Assembly (NCBI GenBank): GCA_033239005.1
Contig: BSQZ01000001.1
Coordinates: forward strand, 12,212,500-12,276,499
Length of the DNA stretch: 64,000 nucleotides
Source: Lamellibrachia satsuma
Taxonomy: Eukaryota; Annelida; Polychaeta; Sabellida; Siboglinidae
Reading direction: 5' to 3'
The notes beneath the pieces were generated by a model, which saw nothing but the letters and a program-made list of their open reading frames with translations, did no database searches and was not told the DNA's origin. Made by a program: the position numbers and the translations under genes. Shown here piece by piece: positions 22,000 to 31,153 of this stretch (its first letter is position 1; every line of letters starts with the position of its first letter).

Positions 22000-22106
22000 T
22001 GTAATATCCTGGACTATGTTGCATGATTGAGTAGGCACTCATGGGTGAGTTGGCTAGAGCACTGTACCGATGTAGACAGCCGTTCAAATAAACATTACAG
22101 TTAGTT
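22000..22106 (+). repeat. 5' LTR, first 107 bp
   Basis: It begins TGTAATATCCTGG and matches the first 107 bp of the 3' LTR without a visible mismatch. It is interrupted after TAGTT by the LINE. Confidence 0.93.
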
Positions 22107-22224
22107 TAACAAGATTTAACAAGATTTTAACAAGATTTTAACAAGATTTGCCATCCAAGCCAAAGGCCCAGATGGCAAGTGGACAAGGAAGCCATTGGCT
22201 TATCGAGAGTCCAACAATGTTCAC

Positions 22225-23373
22225 CTACTTATAACCCGCCCTCCTGATATATGTGTCAACCTTGTTTTTAAACATATTCACGCTGCTAGCAGTTACACAA
22301 TCTGTAGACAGTTTGTTCCATTCATTTACTGTCCTCTGTGAGAACGAGTGCTTCCTGATGTCCAATCTACATTGATCCTTTACTAATTTTACCTCATGTC
22401 CTCTAGTTCTGCTATCCTTCTTGAGTGAGAAAAACATAGTTCTATCAATATTTTCATACCCATTCAATATCTTAAAAACTTCAATCTGATCTCCTCTTAA
22501 CCTCCTTGTCTCTAGAGTTGTTAAACCACATTCTTTCAGGCGTTCTTCATAACTAAGGTGTCTAAGTTCTGGAATCATTTTAGTTGCTCTCCTTTGTATG
22601 CGTTCAAGCGTATCTATATCCTTCTTACGATATGGTCTCCATGCTTGTATACAGTATTCTAAATGAGGTCTAACTATTGCTTTATAAAGAGGTATAATTA
22701 ACTTTTTTCCCTTGTATGTTATGTTTCTTCTAATCAATCCAAGAATTTGATTACCCTTTGAAGCTGCAATACCACACTGCTCTGAAACTTTCATATCAGC
22801 GCTTATTGTAACTCCTAAGTCCTTTTCTTTTACAGTAGTACCAAGAACAGTAGCTCCCATTTTATAGTTTACATTCAAGTTCCCATGTCCTGTATGTAGG
22901 CATTTACATTTCCCAAAATTGAACAGCATCTGCCATTTCTCAGACCATTTCACTAATCTGTCTAGATCGTTTTGTAAATGTTGTTTATCACCATCAGTAT
23001 TAACCTTTCTAAACAGTTTTGTGTCGTCCGCAAATTTCAGTACGCTACTTGTTATACTGTCGTCCAAGTCATTGATATAAATTAAGAATAATATAGGTCC
23101 TAATACTGATCCTTGAGGTACCCCACTCAAAACCGATTTCCAATTTGAAACTTCGCCATCTACTACAACTCGTTGTCTTCTGTCAGTCAGCCATTGTTCT
23201 ATCCAGTCAGTTATGCTATCCCCGATACCATGGGCTTTTAATTTAAGTAGCAATCTTTGATGTGGCACTTTGTCAAAAGCTTTCTGAAAATCTAAGTAGA
23301 TAATATCTACTGGCGATCCCTCGTCTATCCACTTAGTGATTTCTTCCAAAAACATAACACATTTGTTAAGCAT
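22225..23373 (-). pseudogene. CR1 ORF2, reverse transcriptase C-terminal portion
   Basis: This frame encodes about 380 residues with reverse transcriptase landmarks: YLDFQKAFDKVPH (first catalytic Asp), SGVPQGSVLGPILFLIYIND, and the catalytic FADDTKLF box, then the CR1-type thumb and C-terminal region with YCIQAWRPY and RRATKMIPEL. It continues the frame at 23325-23852 across a one-base shift in a T run near 23350 (minus strand). The catalytic residues are intact. The reverse transcriptase would prime on nicked target DNA. The shift or a sequencing slip makes it formally a pseudogene. Confidence 0.88.
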
Positions 23374-24010
23374 GACCTCGCTTTAAGGAATCCATGTTGA
23401 GATGAATTTAATAATTTATGCTTAACGAGGAAGTCCACCATATGGTCTTTAATTAACCTTTCTAATAATTTACAAATCACTGACGTTAAACTCACTGGTC
23501 TGTAATTCTCTGACTTATTTCTCGAACCTTTTTTAAATAATGGTATGATGTTTGCTTCTTTCCATTCAAACGGAACAACTCCCTCTTTTAATGACAAGTT
23601 GAATACTCTTGCAAGTGGTATACTGATTTGATCTACTGTTTCCATTAGTAATTTTGGAGGAATCCCATCCACTCCCGGTGATTTGTTATCCTTCATTGCC
23701 TTTATTTTCCTAGCTACCAATTCTGGAGTTACAACTAACGGTCCTAAATAGTCAGATTTAGTCCCCTGAAATTTAGCATCAGCAACTGGTAATGAACTAA
23801 TATCTTCTTTTGTAAACACTGAACTGAAGTAACCATTTAGGTCTTCCGCCATTAAAAACCCCTGTGATATTATATTTCCAGCACTGTCTTCTAGAGGTCC
23901 AACCTTGTCTTGTACGTTTTGTTTACTCCTGACATATGCATAAAAACTCTTGCTGTCAGTTTTTATGTTACATGCCAGTTTTTGCTCATAGCTTCTTTTA
24001 GATTGTCTGA
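23325..24010 (-). pseudogene. CR1 ORF2, linker and reverse transcriptase N-terminal portion
   Basis: Read on the minus strand from about 24010, an open frame runs through RSYEQKLACNIKTDSKSFYA (the linker normally found after the endonuclease), then GYFSSVFTKED, KSPGVDGIPPKLL, NIIPLFKKGS and ENYRPVSLTSVICKLLER, the standard first motifs of LINE reverse transcriptase. It starts abruptly at the ORF1 stop with no endonuclease domain upstream. It ends in a one-base frame break near 23350. The full protein would need both this piece and the next. Confidence 0.85.
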
Positions 24011-24012
24011 TT

Positions 24013-24660
24013 TCAGTTGTAGCTCCCCTCCATCACATTCTGTCCTGACCCCTTCCCTTCTGTCTCCCCCACTCCCTTCTCTTTCCCTCCTGTCTCCCCC
24101 ACTCCCTTCTCCTTCCCTCCTGTCTCCGCTACTCCCCTCTCCTTCACCCCGGTTGTCTTCCCTCCCGTCTCCCCCACTCCCTTCTCCTTCCCTCCTGTCT
24201 CCCCTACTCCCTTCTCCTTCCCTCCTGTCTCCCCTACTCCCCTCTCCTTCACCCCGGTTTTCTTCCCTCCCGTTCCTTTCCTTCCCGTCTCCTTACGTCC
24301 TGTCTCCCTATGACCTGTCACCTTCCCTCCTCTCAGCTTCCTCCCAGGCTGAGGTGAGCTCTCCCTAGCATCTCTTGTGTCTTTCCCCACTTTATCGTCT
24401 ACTGTTCCCTCACCGGAACTACTGGCACAACTCCCCTGTTCCCTTCCCACCATTGCCACAACGAGCAGTCTCAGCTCTTCCAACTCCACCTCTATTTCCT
24501 TCATCCTTGCGCATCCCCTACACTCAAAATTAAAACTATCTGCCTGGACCTCAGCCCAGGACTTTTCGCACCCAGACTTGACGAAATCTACCCAGTTACT
24601 ACAACTGCCACAAATTACGTGCCTTGTGGCCTTTAACTGTCGTTTGCACGGGGCCATCAT
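24013..24660 (-). CDS. CR1 ORF1 protein with PHD-like Cys motif and Gly/Lys/Glu repeats
   Basis: The ATG at 24660 opens a 215-residue protein. Residues 18-50 contain a CGSC...C...CRGC pattern, like the PHD-type zinc motif of CR1 ORF1 proteins. A short helical segment with EVELEELRLLV follows (about 55-65). The C-terminal half is a coding minisatellite with a 10-residue period (GVGETGGKEK), encoded by 30-bp units. ORF1 proteins bind element RNA. Its stop falls next to the beginning of the remaining ORF2, so the natural C-terminus may have been lost. Confidence 0.7.
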   Translation of the reverse strand: MMAPCKRQLKATRHVICGSCSNWVDFVKSGCEKSWAEVQADSFNFECRGCARMKEIEVELEELRLLVVAMVGREQGSCASSSGEGTVDDKVGKDTRDARESSPQPGRKLRGGKVTGHRETGRKETGRKGTGGKKTGVKERGVGETGGKEKGVGETGGKEKGVGETGGKTTGVKERGVAETGGKEKGVGETGGKEKGVGETEGKGSGQNVMEGSYN

Positions 24661-24924
24661 ACAATTTAGTTTTAATTAGTTTGCTACGTTAGCCTTGAAT
24701 AAGGCTGTTTTTGTGATCAAAAGAACACTTTAGGCTAAAAATCCTGCCACCTAGCGATTACGGAGAACACTGTGTAACAAAACAACGAAGTGAGTGTGTA
24801 CTAATTTACGCTAAAGTCCTGCTGTTAATTCCTTTTTACCGAAAACGTTGACTACCACTATGTCAGATATTACCTTATGTATGTAATTTAAGTAAATAAA
24901 TCACTTTATCTTATATATATATAT

Positions 24925-25320
24925 ATTAGCTAATGTAAACGATAGCTCGATGCACGGGTTGAATGACTTGTAAACAAACTCCCTTTTATCACTCGTTGAG
25001 TTTGAATCCGGGAAAAAAAAATACTACCTCTGTTAACAACAACGGTTTCTTAATATATGTCTACAAGAAGTTGGTGAACAATATATGTATAATACTAATA
25101 CTTATTCTAACCAATATTCACTCTTACTGACTATTCACTGTTATCTAATTTTTCGAATTGTAAACACCCCTATTAACGCTCGCTGAATTCCCTGACAGAA
25201 TCCGAAACTAACTTACTCTAAAATACTCCCTCTGACTAATAATTAACAAAACCTGTTTCCTAATATATGTCTACAATACGTTTGTGTATAATATATATGC
25301 AATAGTAATACTTATTCTAT
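24925..25320 (-). repeat. Two tandem 5'-UTR units of the CR1 LINE
   Basis: Two units of roughly 190-200 bp lie in a row upstream of ORF1. Each contains TTTCTTAATATATGTCTACAA or its close relative TTTCCTAATATATGTCTACAA, a following ATACTTATTCTA, and AACACCC or ACAAACTCCC blocks. They are diverged but collinear. Repeated promoter-like units at LINE 5' ends are known in other LINEs; that they act as promoters here is inference. Confidence 0.7.
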
Positions 25321-25397
25321 TTGATATTCCACGTATTTCTGTAAATGATCTACACCAAATTCAAGTCGCTGCACCAAGTCCAAGTAACCGGAAGTTA

Positions 25398-25447
25398 TAG
25401 TTGAAAAGCTAGCCTTATTATACTGAACCCAGAAAGAGAACTTTACA
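25398..25447 (+). repeat. 5' LTR, last part (after the LINE)
   Basis: After the duplicated TAGTT, the sequence GAAAAGCTAGCC continues the LTR to ACTTTACA and matches the 3' LTR throughout. Confidence 0.93.
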
Positions 25448-25465
25448 TGGTGGCAGCGGTTCGAT
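25448..25465 (+). promoter_or_regulatory. Primer-binding site of the Ty3 element
   Basis: TGGTGGCAGCGGTTCGAT follows the LTR end immediately. It starts with TGG, complementary to the CCA end of a tRNA, and contains a T-arm-like GGTTCGA. The tRNA species is not assigned. Confidence 0.7.
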
Positions 25466-25849
25466 GCAAAGAAAGCACGCATGGACCACGTAAGAACATT
25501 GAATGTCAAACTAACTTGAAATATGCGATTGTTGTGCCACGAAGGCAGCATAGCGAATGAAGTAAAATGAAGCCGAACCATTTTCACGTACAGCACACTG
25601 CAGTAGAGACGTCCATCGCTAGAAAAAGCAGGCGTATGAATACATTGAAAGCTACAAAAGTAAAGCGGCACATACAACGAAAAGCGTGACGCGACAAAAG
25701 CGAAGAAGTGTGATGATCTACGCTATACGTAATGCTCGTCGACGCACGAGTGTAGCGCGTGCAAGACGTACGCCGTGTTGTGATTGCTATAAATAAAGAA
25801 ATACATTGTATGCAATACACACTGAACTGACTACTGCGAACACGGAATA

Positions 25850-26240
25850 ATGTCTGACCATCCACGAATGGACTGGTCTAACGCAGACCTAGCTGGAACA
25901 TTCAAACTGTTCAAGCAAAAATGTGAAATATACTTCAATGTAAAAGACACAAAAGTCGACAAAATGGTCAACCATATACTGCTATATGCCGGTGATGAAG
26001 GTATAAAAATATACAATTCGTGGAACTTATCAGATAGTGATAGAACAGATCCATCACTGGTGTGGGAAAAATTCCAAGCACACATTGAGCCCAAAGTAAA
26101 CTTTAGGGTGCAACGTTTTTATCTACAGAATACAGTCAGGCAGGAGGTGAATCAATCGATGATTACGTCACACGGTGCAAGCTGCAAGCTCAAAAATGCA
26201 AATTTAATCAAGCTGAAGCAGAGGAAAGACTCATTGAACA
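25850..26240 (+). pseudogene. gag: Ty3 Gag, N-terminal part (frame break near 26135)
   Basis: The ATG at 25850 begins a Gag with MSDHPRMDWSNADLAG and WEKFQAHIEPK, like the capsid N-terminal region of Mag/SURL-type Ty3 elements. Near 26130-26140 the coding frame shifts; the Gag-like reading continues in the frame that leads into pol, while this frame ends at 26245 in meaningless residues. One small indel accounts for it. Gag would form the cytoplasmic particle around element RNA. The break argues that this copy makes no full-length product unless it reflects an assembly error or programmed shifting. Confidence 0.8.
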
Positions 26241-27606
26241 GTTGATCATCGGCACTAACATTGCAGAGCTACAAAAAGAGCTATTGGGTCATGACGATAA
26301 ACTCACGCTAGAAAAAGCACTGGACATAGGGCGCACAACAGAAGCGTCAATAAGTCACATGACGCAGATGCAAAGCGTACAGTCGAATCACACCAACGTG
26401 CACTATGTCCGCGCAGCCAATCCCAGTAAAGGCTGTCGATTCTGTGGGAGGGCTCACCTAAAAGAGGACAGATGCCCAGCATACGGTTCCACCTGTAAGA
26501 AATGTGGCGGCAGAAATCATTGGCAGGCGGTGTGTAAGAAGTCTGATGGGGGTCAAAGTCAACCTAAAAGGGGGAGAGGACAGCATGTCGTCAGAGCGCG
26601 ATCCAAGACAAGACGCGAATGGCACAGCGACGGGGCATCCGCAGCATACAGGCGGAAGCGAAACGTCCACGCCGTAGGTCTGCAGAGAGGATACGCGGAG
26701 CCACAAGACAAATTGGAAGCACAATTTGAAAACCTGAGCTTCGCATCATTGACGACAAACGGCACTACAATGGATACACGCGACGAAGTATTCGCCAATC
26801 TCGACATCAAACTGCCCAATATACGCAAGGGGCAAACGGCAGACCTGAAGGTCAAAGTGGACACAGGGGCCCAAGGGAACATACTCCCGCTGAGGGTATT
26901 CAGGAAGATGTTCCCTGACGCGATAACTGGACAACACCCGACACATGGAACGTTGATGCCGCGAGACCACACGATCTTGTCTGCTTATAACGGTACACGA
27001 ATTCCACAGTATGGAACAATCCAATTAGCATGTCGATATCAGCAGAGCGATTGGGTGGACGCCGAATTCTTTGTGGCAGACACAGAAGGTCCAGCAATCC
27101 TAGGACTACCAAACTCTCGCCAACTACGACTCGTGACTCTACACTGCGCCATAGAGAAGAATACGATCAGTCAACAAGCCGATCCGATTGGGTCAACGCA
27201 AGTGCTGAAGCAGACGTACCCAGATCGCTTCGACACCTTGGGAAACTTCCCAGGAACATATCACATCGTGACAGACCCAGACGTGCAGCCAGTGATACAC
27301 GCGCCAAGGAAGTGTCCGATTCAACTGAAGGAGGAGCTCCAGAAAGCGCTAGACAAGATGGTGCAAGATAAAGTCATCAAGCGAGTCACCGAACCAACAG
27401 AGTGGGTATCTAGTCTGGCATTCTCGCGCAAGAAGAACGGTACGTTGAGGATATGCCTGGATCCCAAGGATCTCAACCGAGCCATAAAGAGATGCCACCA
27501 CAAGACACCGACACTTGAAGAAATCGCTCACAAGTTCACAGGCGCGAAGCACTTCTCAAAGCTAGATGCAAAGAACGGCTATTGGTCAGTGAAAGCAGCC
27601 TTCTGA
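26137..27606 (+). pseudogene. pol: Ty3 Gag C-terminus, protease and start of reverse transcriptase
   Basis: The frame carries the rest of Gag, two zinc knuckles (CRFCGRAHLKEDRC and CKKCGGRNHWQAVC, about 26435-26534), the aspartic protease with active-site DTGA (26857-26868), and the first reverse transcriptase motifs, including KKNGTLRICLDPKDLN and the catalytic Asp of FSKLDAKNGYWS. It stops at 27604-27606 just after this motif. The next frame resumes within the same domain, so a few bases appear to be deleted. No separate pol start is seen, so Gag and Pol would be one polyprotein. Confidence 0.85.
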
Positions 27607-29891
27607 CGACCTTTAACAGTCCCTTTGGCAGGTACTGCTTCACGAGAATGCCGTTTGGTCTCGTCATGTCGCAAGACGTGTTCCAGCAGAAGATGGACGC
27701 GATCCTCGACAACTGTCCCGGGAGGGTCGGCATAGCTGATGACGTCGCCGTATTTGGACGCACAGAGGCGGAGCATGACGCCAACCTACGGAATCTCAAG
27801 AACGTTGCCCGTGAGTACGGCTTGGTGTTCAACAGCAAGAAGTGTGTGGTGAAGGCATCACAGATCAGCTTCTTTGGTATTTTGTACGACGACAAGGGCG
27901 CTCACCCAGACCCAAAGAAGGTGGAGGACATTCAGATGATGCCAGCTCCAACGAACAGAACGGAACTGCAGGAGTTCTTGGGAATCGTCACACACATGGG
28001 CCCGTTCGTACCCAACTTGTCGCAGAACACGGCAATGTTGCGCGACCTACTGAAGAAAGACGTCGAATACCAGTGGTCACAGATGCACCAAGAAGTCTTC
28101 GATAAGGTCAATTCCTCGATATGCGCTGAGACGACACTCGCGTATTTTGACTGTGATAAAGACTATACAATACAAGTTGATGCGTCAGGAAGAGGATTGG
28201 GAGCTGTCCTGTTACAGGAAGGAAGACCAATCGCATACGCTTCCAAGAGCCTGACAGACACCGAAAAGCGGTACGCCAACATAGAACGAGAACTACTCGC
28301 TGTTGTGTTTGGCGCAGAACGTTTCAGAACATACGTGTATGGCAAACACTTCGTAGTTGAGAGCGACCACAAGCCTTTGGAAATGATTCAGCTGAAGAAC
28401 TTGATGGCAGCCCCACCTAGACTGCAAAGGATGCTACTGAGGATTCAGCACTATGACATCACTATCAAGTACAGGCCAGGAAAGGAGTTGCTCCTAGCCG
28501 ACGGGTTGTCGAGACTGCCAAACCCTCGAAGTAGAGAAGAAATTGACCTCGATGTGATGGTCAGCATGGTGCAGTTCTCGAACAACAAGATACTGGAACT
28601 GCGAAGGGAGACGGACACGGACACGATTCTCCGCGACTTACAAGAAGTCATCATCAGAGGTTGGCCAAAGACGCGTGCTGACATCCCGATAATCTTGCGA
28701 CCATTCTGGTGCTACCGTGATGAGCTCTCGGTAGAGGACGGAGTCATCCTGAAAGGCGAGCGTGTAGTTATACCACAAAGTATGCAGGCGGACGTGATCC
28801 AGCGCATACACGCCGGTCATCAAGGCATCGAGAAATGCAAGATGCGGGCGAGAACTAGCGTCTTCTGGAATGGCATCAACAATGACCTTGAGGACGTAGT
28901 GAAGAGATGTGCCGTGTGTCATGAACACCAGCACACCAATCCCAGAGAGACACTGTTGCCGCACGAGTTGCCAACACGATCGTGGCAGATCCTGGGGACA
29001 GATCTGTTCCACTACAACAACTCGGAGTATTTAATAGTAGTTGATTATTACTCCAAGTTTCCGTTTGTACGCAAGATGCCGACACCGTGTACCAGTCACG
29101 CGGTAGTAGCGGCAACGGCAGACACATTCTCAGAACACGGGGTTCCAGAGAAGGTCGTGAGCGACAACGGACCACACTACGATTGCGTCAACTACAAGAA
29201 GTTCGCACAGGAATGGGGATTCGAGCATGTGACAAGTTCTCCTCACTTCCCACAGTCAAATGGATTTGTTGAGCGCACCATACAGACGGTCAAGCGCACT
29301 CTTCTGAAGGCGAAGGAGAGCAACATGAATCCATGCAAGGCGCTGCTGTGCTTGAGGACGACGCCTCTCGATCATCATCTACCGTCACCCAGCGAACTGT
29401 TGTACGCACGGAAGTTGAAAGGTGACCTCCCCATCCAGATTCGTAACCCGTTGACGCGTAGAGACGACATCTACAGGCGACTGCAGGAGCGCCAGGACAC
29501 GCAGAAGACGTTTCACGACGCGCACGCGCACGACATGTCACAATTGACGGCAGGGCAACATGTGCGCATACAAGACCAAGCGTCTGGCCGGTGGCAGAAA
29601 GCCACTGTAACAGCGACCTGCAAAGAGCCGCGGTCGTACCTAGTCGAGGCGCAGAACGGTCGCATCCTGAGGCGCAATCGACGTCAGTTACAAGCGACAC
29701 CATCGCCAAGAAGGGTACACTTCGCAGACGAAACACTGACAACGGTAGGCGGCGATGACACACCCCGCGCACAGCCCGCAACAACGGGGCAACACGATGA
29801 GCACACGAGAAGAGCTGACGACGCGACGCAACTGGCATACCGAACGCGGTCTGGCAGAGCTGTCAAGCAGCCGGACAGGCTTGACCTGTAA
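27585..29891 (+). pseudogene. pol: Ty3 reverse transcriptase, RNase H and integrase
   Basis: This frame has no natural start; it continues pol after the break at about 27590. It contains RT motifs SLLTTFNSPFGRY and the catalytic GIADDVAVFG (IADD in place of YIDD, seen in some Ty3 clades), RNase H (IQVDASGRGLGAVL, with EREL and SDHKPL), the integrase zinc finger (HAGHQG...CAVC), and the DDE core with D in GTDLFHY, D in VSDNGPHY and E in NGFVERT. The tail is basic and Ser/Thr-rich, ending RTRSGRAVKQPDRL; no chromodomain is seen. Downstream of the break the enzymes look complete. Confidence 0.92.
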
Positions 29892-30014
29892 CTATTTAGA
29901 ATAGTGTGCCATACTAGAATAGTTGTGCCATACTAGAATAGGTGCGCCATATTAGAATAATACAATACATGCAGAGACAATAAGTTATAGTTTACTGTTC
30001 TTGTTCACTATGTT

Positions 30015-30025
30015 AAAAAGGGGGA
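30015..30025 (+). promoter_or_regulatory. Polypurine tract of the Ty3 element
   Basis: AAAAAGGGGGA lies immediately before the 3' LTR, where plus-strand DNA synthesis is primed. Confidence 0.85.
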
Positions 30026-30177
30026 TGTAATATCCTGGACTATGTTGCATGATTGAGTAGGCACTCATGGGTGAGTTGGCTAGAGCACTGTACCGATGTA
30101 GACAGCCGTTCAAATAAACATTACAGTTAGTTGAAAAGCTAGCCTTATTATACTGAACCCAGAAAGAGAACTTTACA
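30026..30177 (+). repeat. 3' LTR (152 bp)
   Basis: It runs from TGTAATATCC to ACTTTACA with short inverted ends (TGTA/TACA) and is followed by TATAT. It is identical by eye to the two parts of the 5' LTR. Within it, AATAAA occurs near 30113-30118. Bases 30068-30115 resemble a tRNA D-arm to T-arm segment. Confidence 0.93.
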
Positions 30178-30182
30178 TATAT

Positions 30183-30940
30183 TAACACTTGTATTCATTG
30201 AAAAAGTACAAATTGTCGACTTCTTCGGTACATTTCCAGAAGTTTTAGTTTCCACGCCGTAAATAAACATGGCAAACATAATTAGGTTGCCGACTTTCGA
30301 ATCTCTTTGTTAGGGCTTAGCCTTGGGCCTTAGGTCAGGATTAGCCTGGCTAGCTGCGGGGTATTACTTTTTACTATTTTTATTTTTAGACAGTTTTATC
30401 TTGTGACACGTCTCGTTCGGTCTGTTAAATCGTTCAACGTGTGCCCGACTTTCCACACAGCGTGTGATATTGGTGAAGGGTTGATTTATCTCCGGCGCTT
30501 TTGTCGCAAAAGAGACGCTTGCAGCCGAAATTCTTCTTCCACCAACGTTTTATATACGGAAGTATCTTTGTTATCTTTTTTCAAAAAGAGAGTTCCATTT
30601 GGCCGCTTGTGCATTTGAAAAAACTGCGTCGTTTCGTAAAAAAATTCCAGGAGAGGTGTCGCAGCAGAAAGTACATATCAAATGGCTGAATGCCATTTTT
30701 TAAGTTTTTTATACACACACACGCACGCACACACGCACACGCACACACACACACACACAATTTTTAATGACTTGAATTGCTTTCACCTGGTGTCCTGTTG
30801 AGACAGTGGACACCCTTTTTCAGTATTTGTATCCTGCCAAGATCTCTCGCACGTTCCTCGACACAACATTTCAGGAAAAACATACAATGTAAAAAATATG
30901 CGTCAAACTGTGGTTAATTTGAGGTCTTCATGTGCGTTGC
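30183..30940. other. Non-coding stretch with a CA/CG-rich microsatellite
   Basis: Overlapping frames at 30403-30689 are short and show no motif. Bases 30712-30759 are an imperfect (CACG/CA)n tract. No gene seen. Confidence 0.45.
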
Positions 30941-30944
30941 TGTG

Positions 30945-30986
30945 AATATATATATATAATATTATGAATATATATGAATATATATT

Positions 30987-31080
<94 letters not shown>

Positions 31081-31090
31081 GTATATATTA
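30945..31090. repeat. AT microsatellite
   Basis: Mostly pure TA repeats with a few interruptions. Confidence 0.95.
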
Positions 31091-31153
31091 GAAGCGTTGA
31101 CTGAACAATAGTTCATTTGTTAATTATATCTGATTAAATATGATTGTGCACAC

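Larger units (their letters stand above)
22107..25397 (-). mobile_element. CR1-type LINE inserted in the 5' LTR
   Basis: The LINE lies on the minus strand and is flanked by a 5-bp duplication (TAGTT at 22102-22106 and 25398-25402). Its 3' end has three to four copies of a TTAACAAGAT-type tail repeat (22107-22148) rather than poly-A, as CR1 elements do. ORF1 is at 24013-24660, ORF2 remains at 22225-24010, and the 5' UTR at 24661-25397 contains two tandem units. The endonuclease part of ORF2 is missing, so the copy is internally deleted. Confidence 0.88.
22000..30177 (+). mobile_element. Ty3/Gypsy LTR retrotransposon with a nested LINE
   Basis: The element runs from the TG of the 5' LTR to the CA of the 3' LTR. 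Order: first part of the 5' LTR (22000-22106), inserted CR1 LINE (22107-25397 plus duplicated TAGTT), rest of the 5' LTR to 25447, primer-binding site, gag and pol (25850-29891), polypurine tract and 3' LTR (30026-30177). Without the LINE it is about 4.9 kb. The two LTRs look identical over 152 bp, which points to recent insertion, yet gag and the reverse transcriptase region each carry a frame break. Confidence 0.93.

Noticed and set aside
23910..24368. Plus-strand Ser/Pro/Leu-rich ORF
   Set aside because: It is the antisense of the repeat-bearing CR1 ORF1 coding region.
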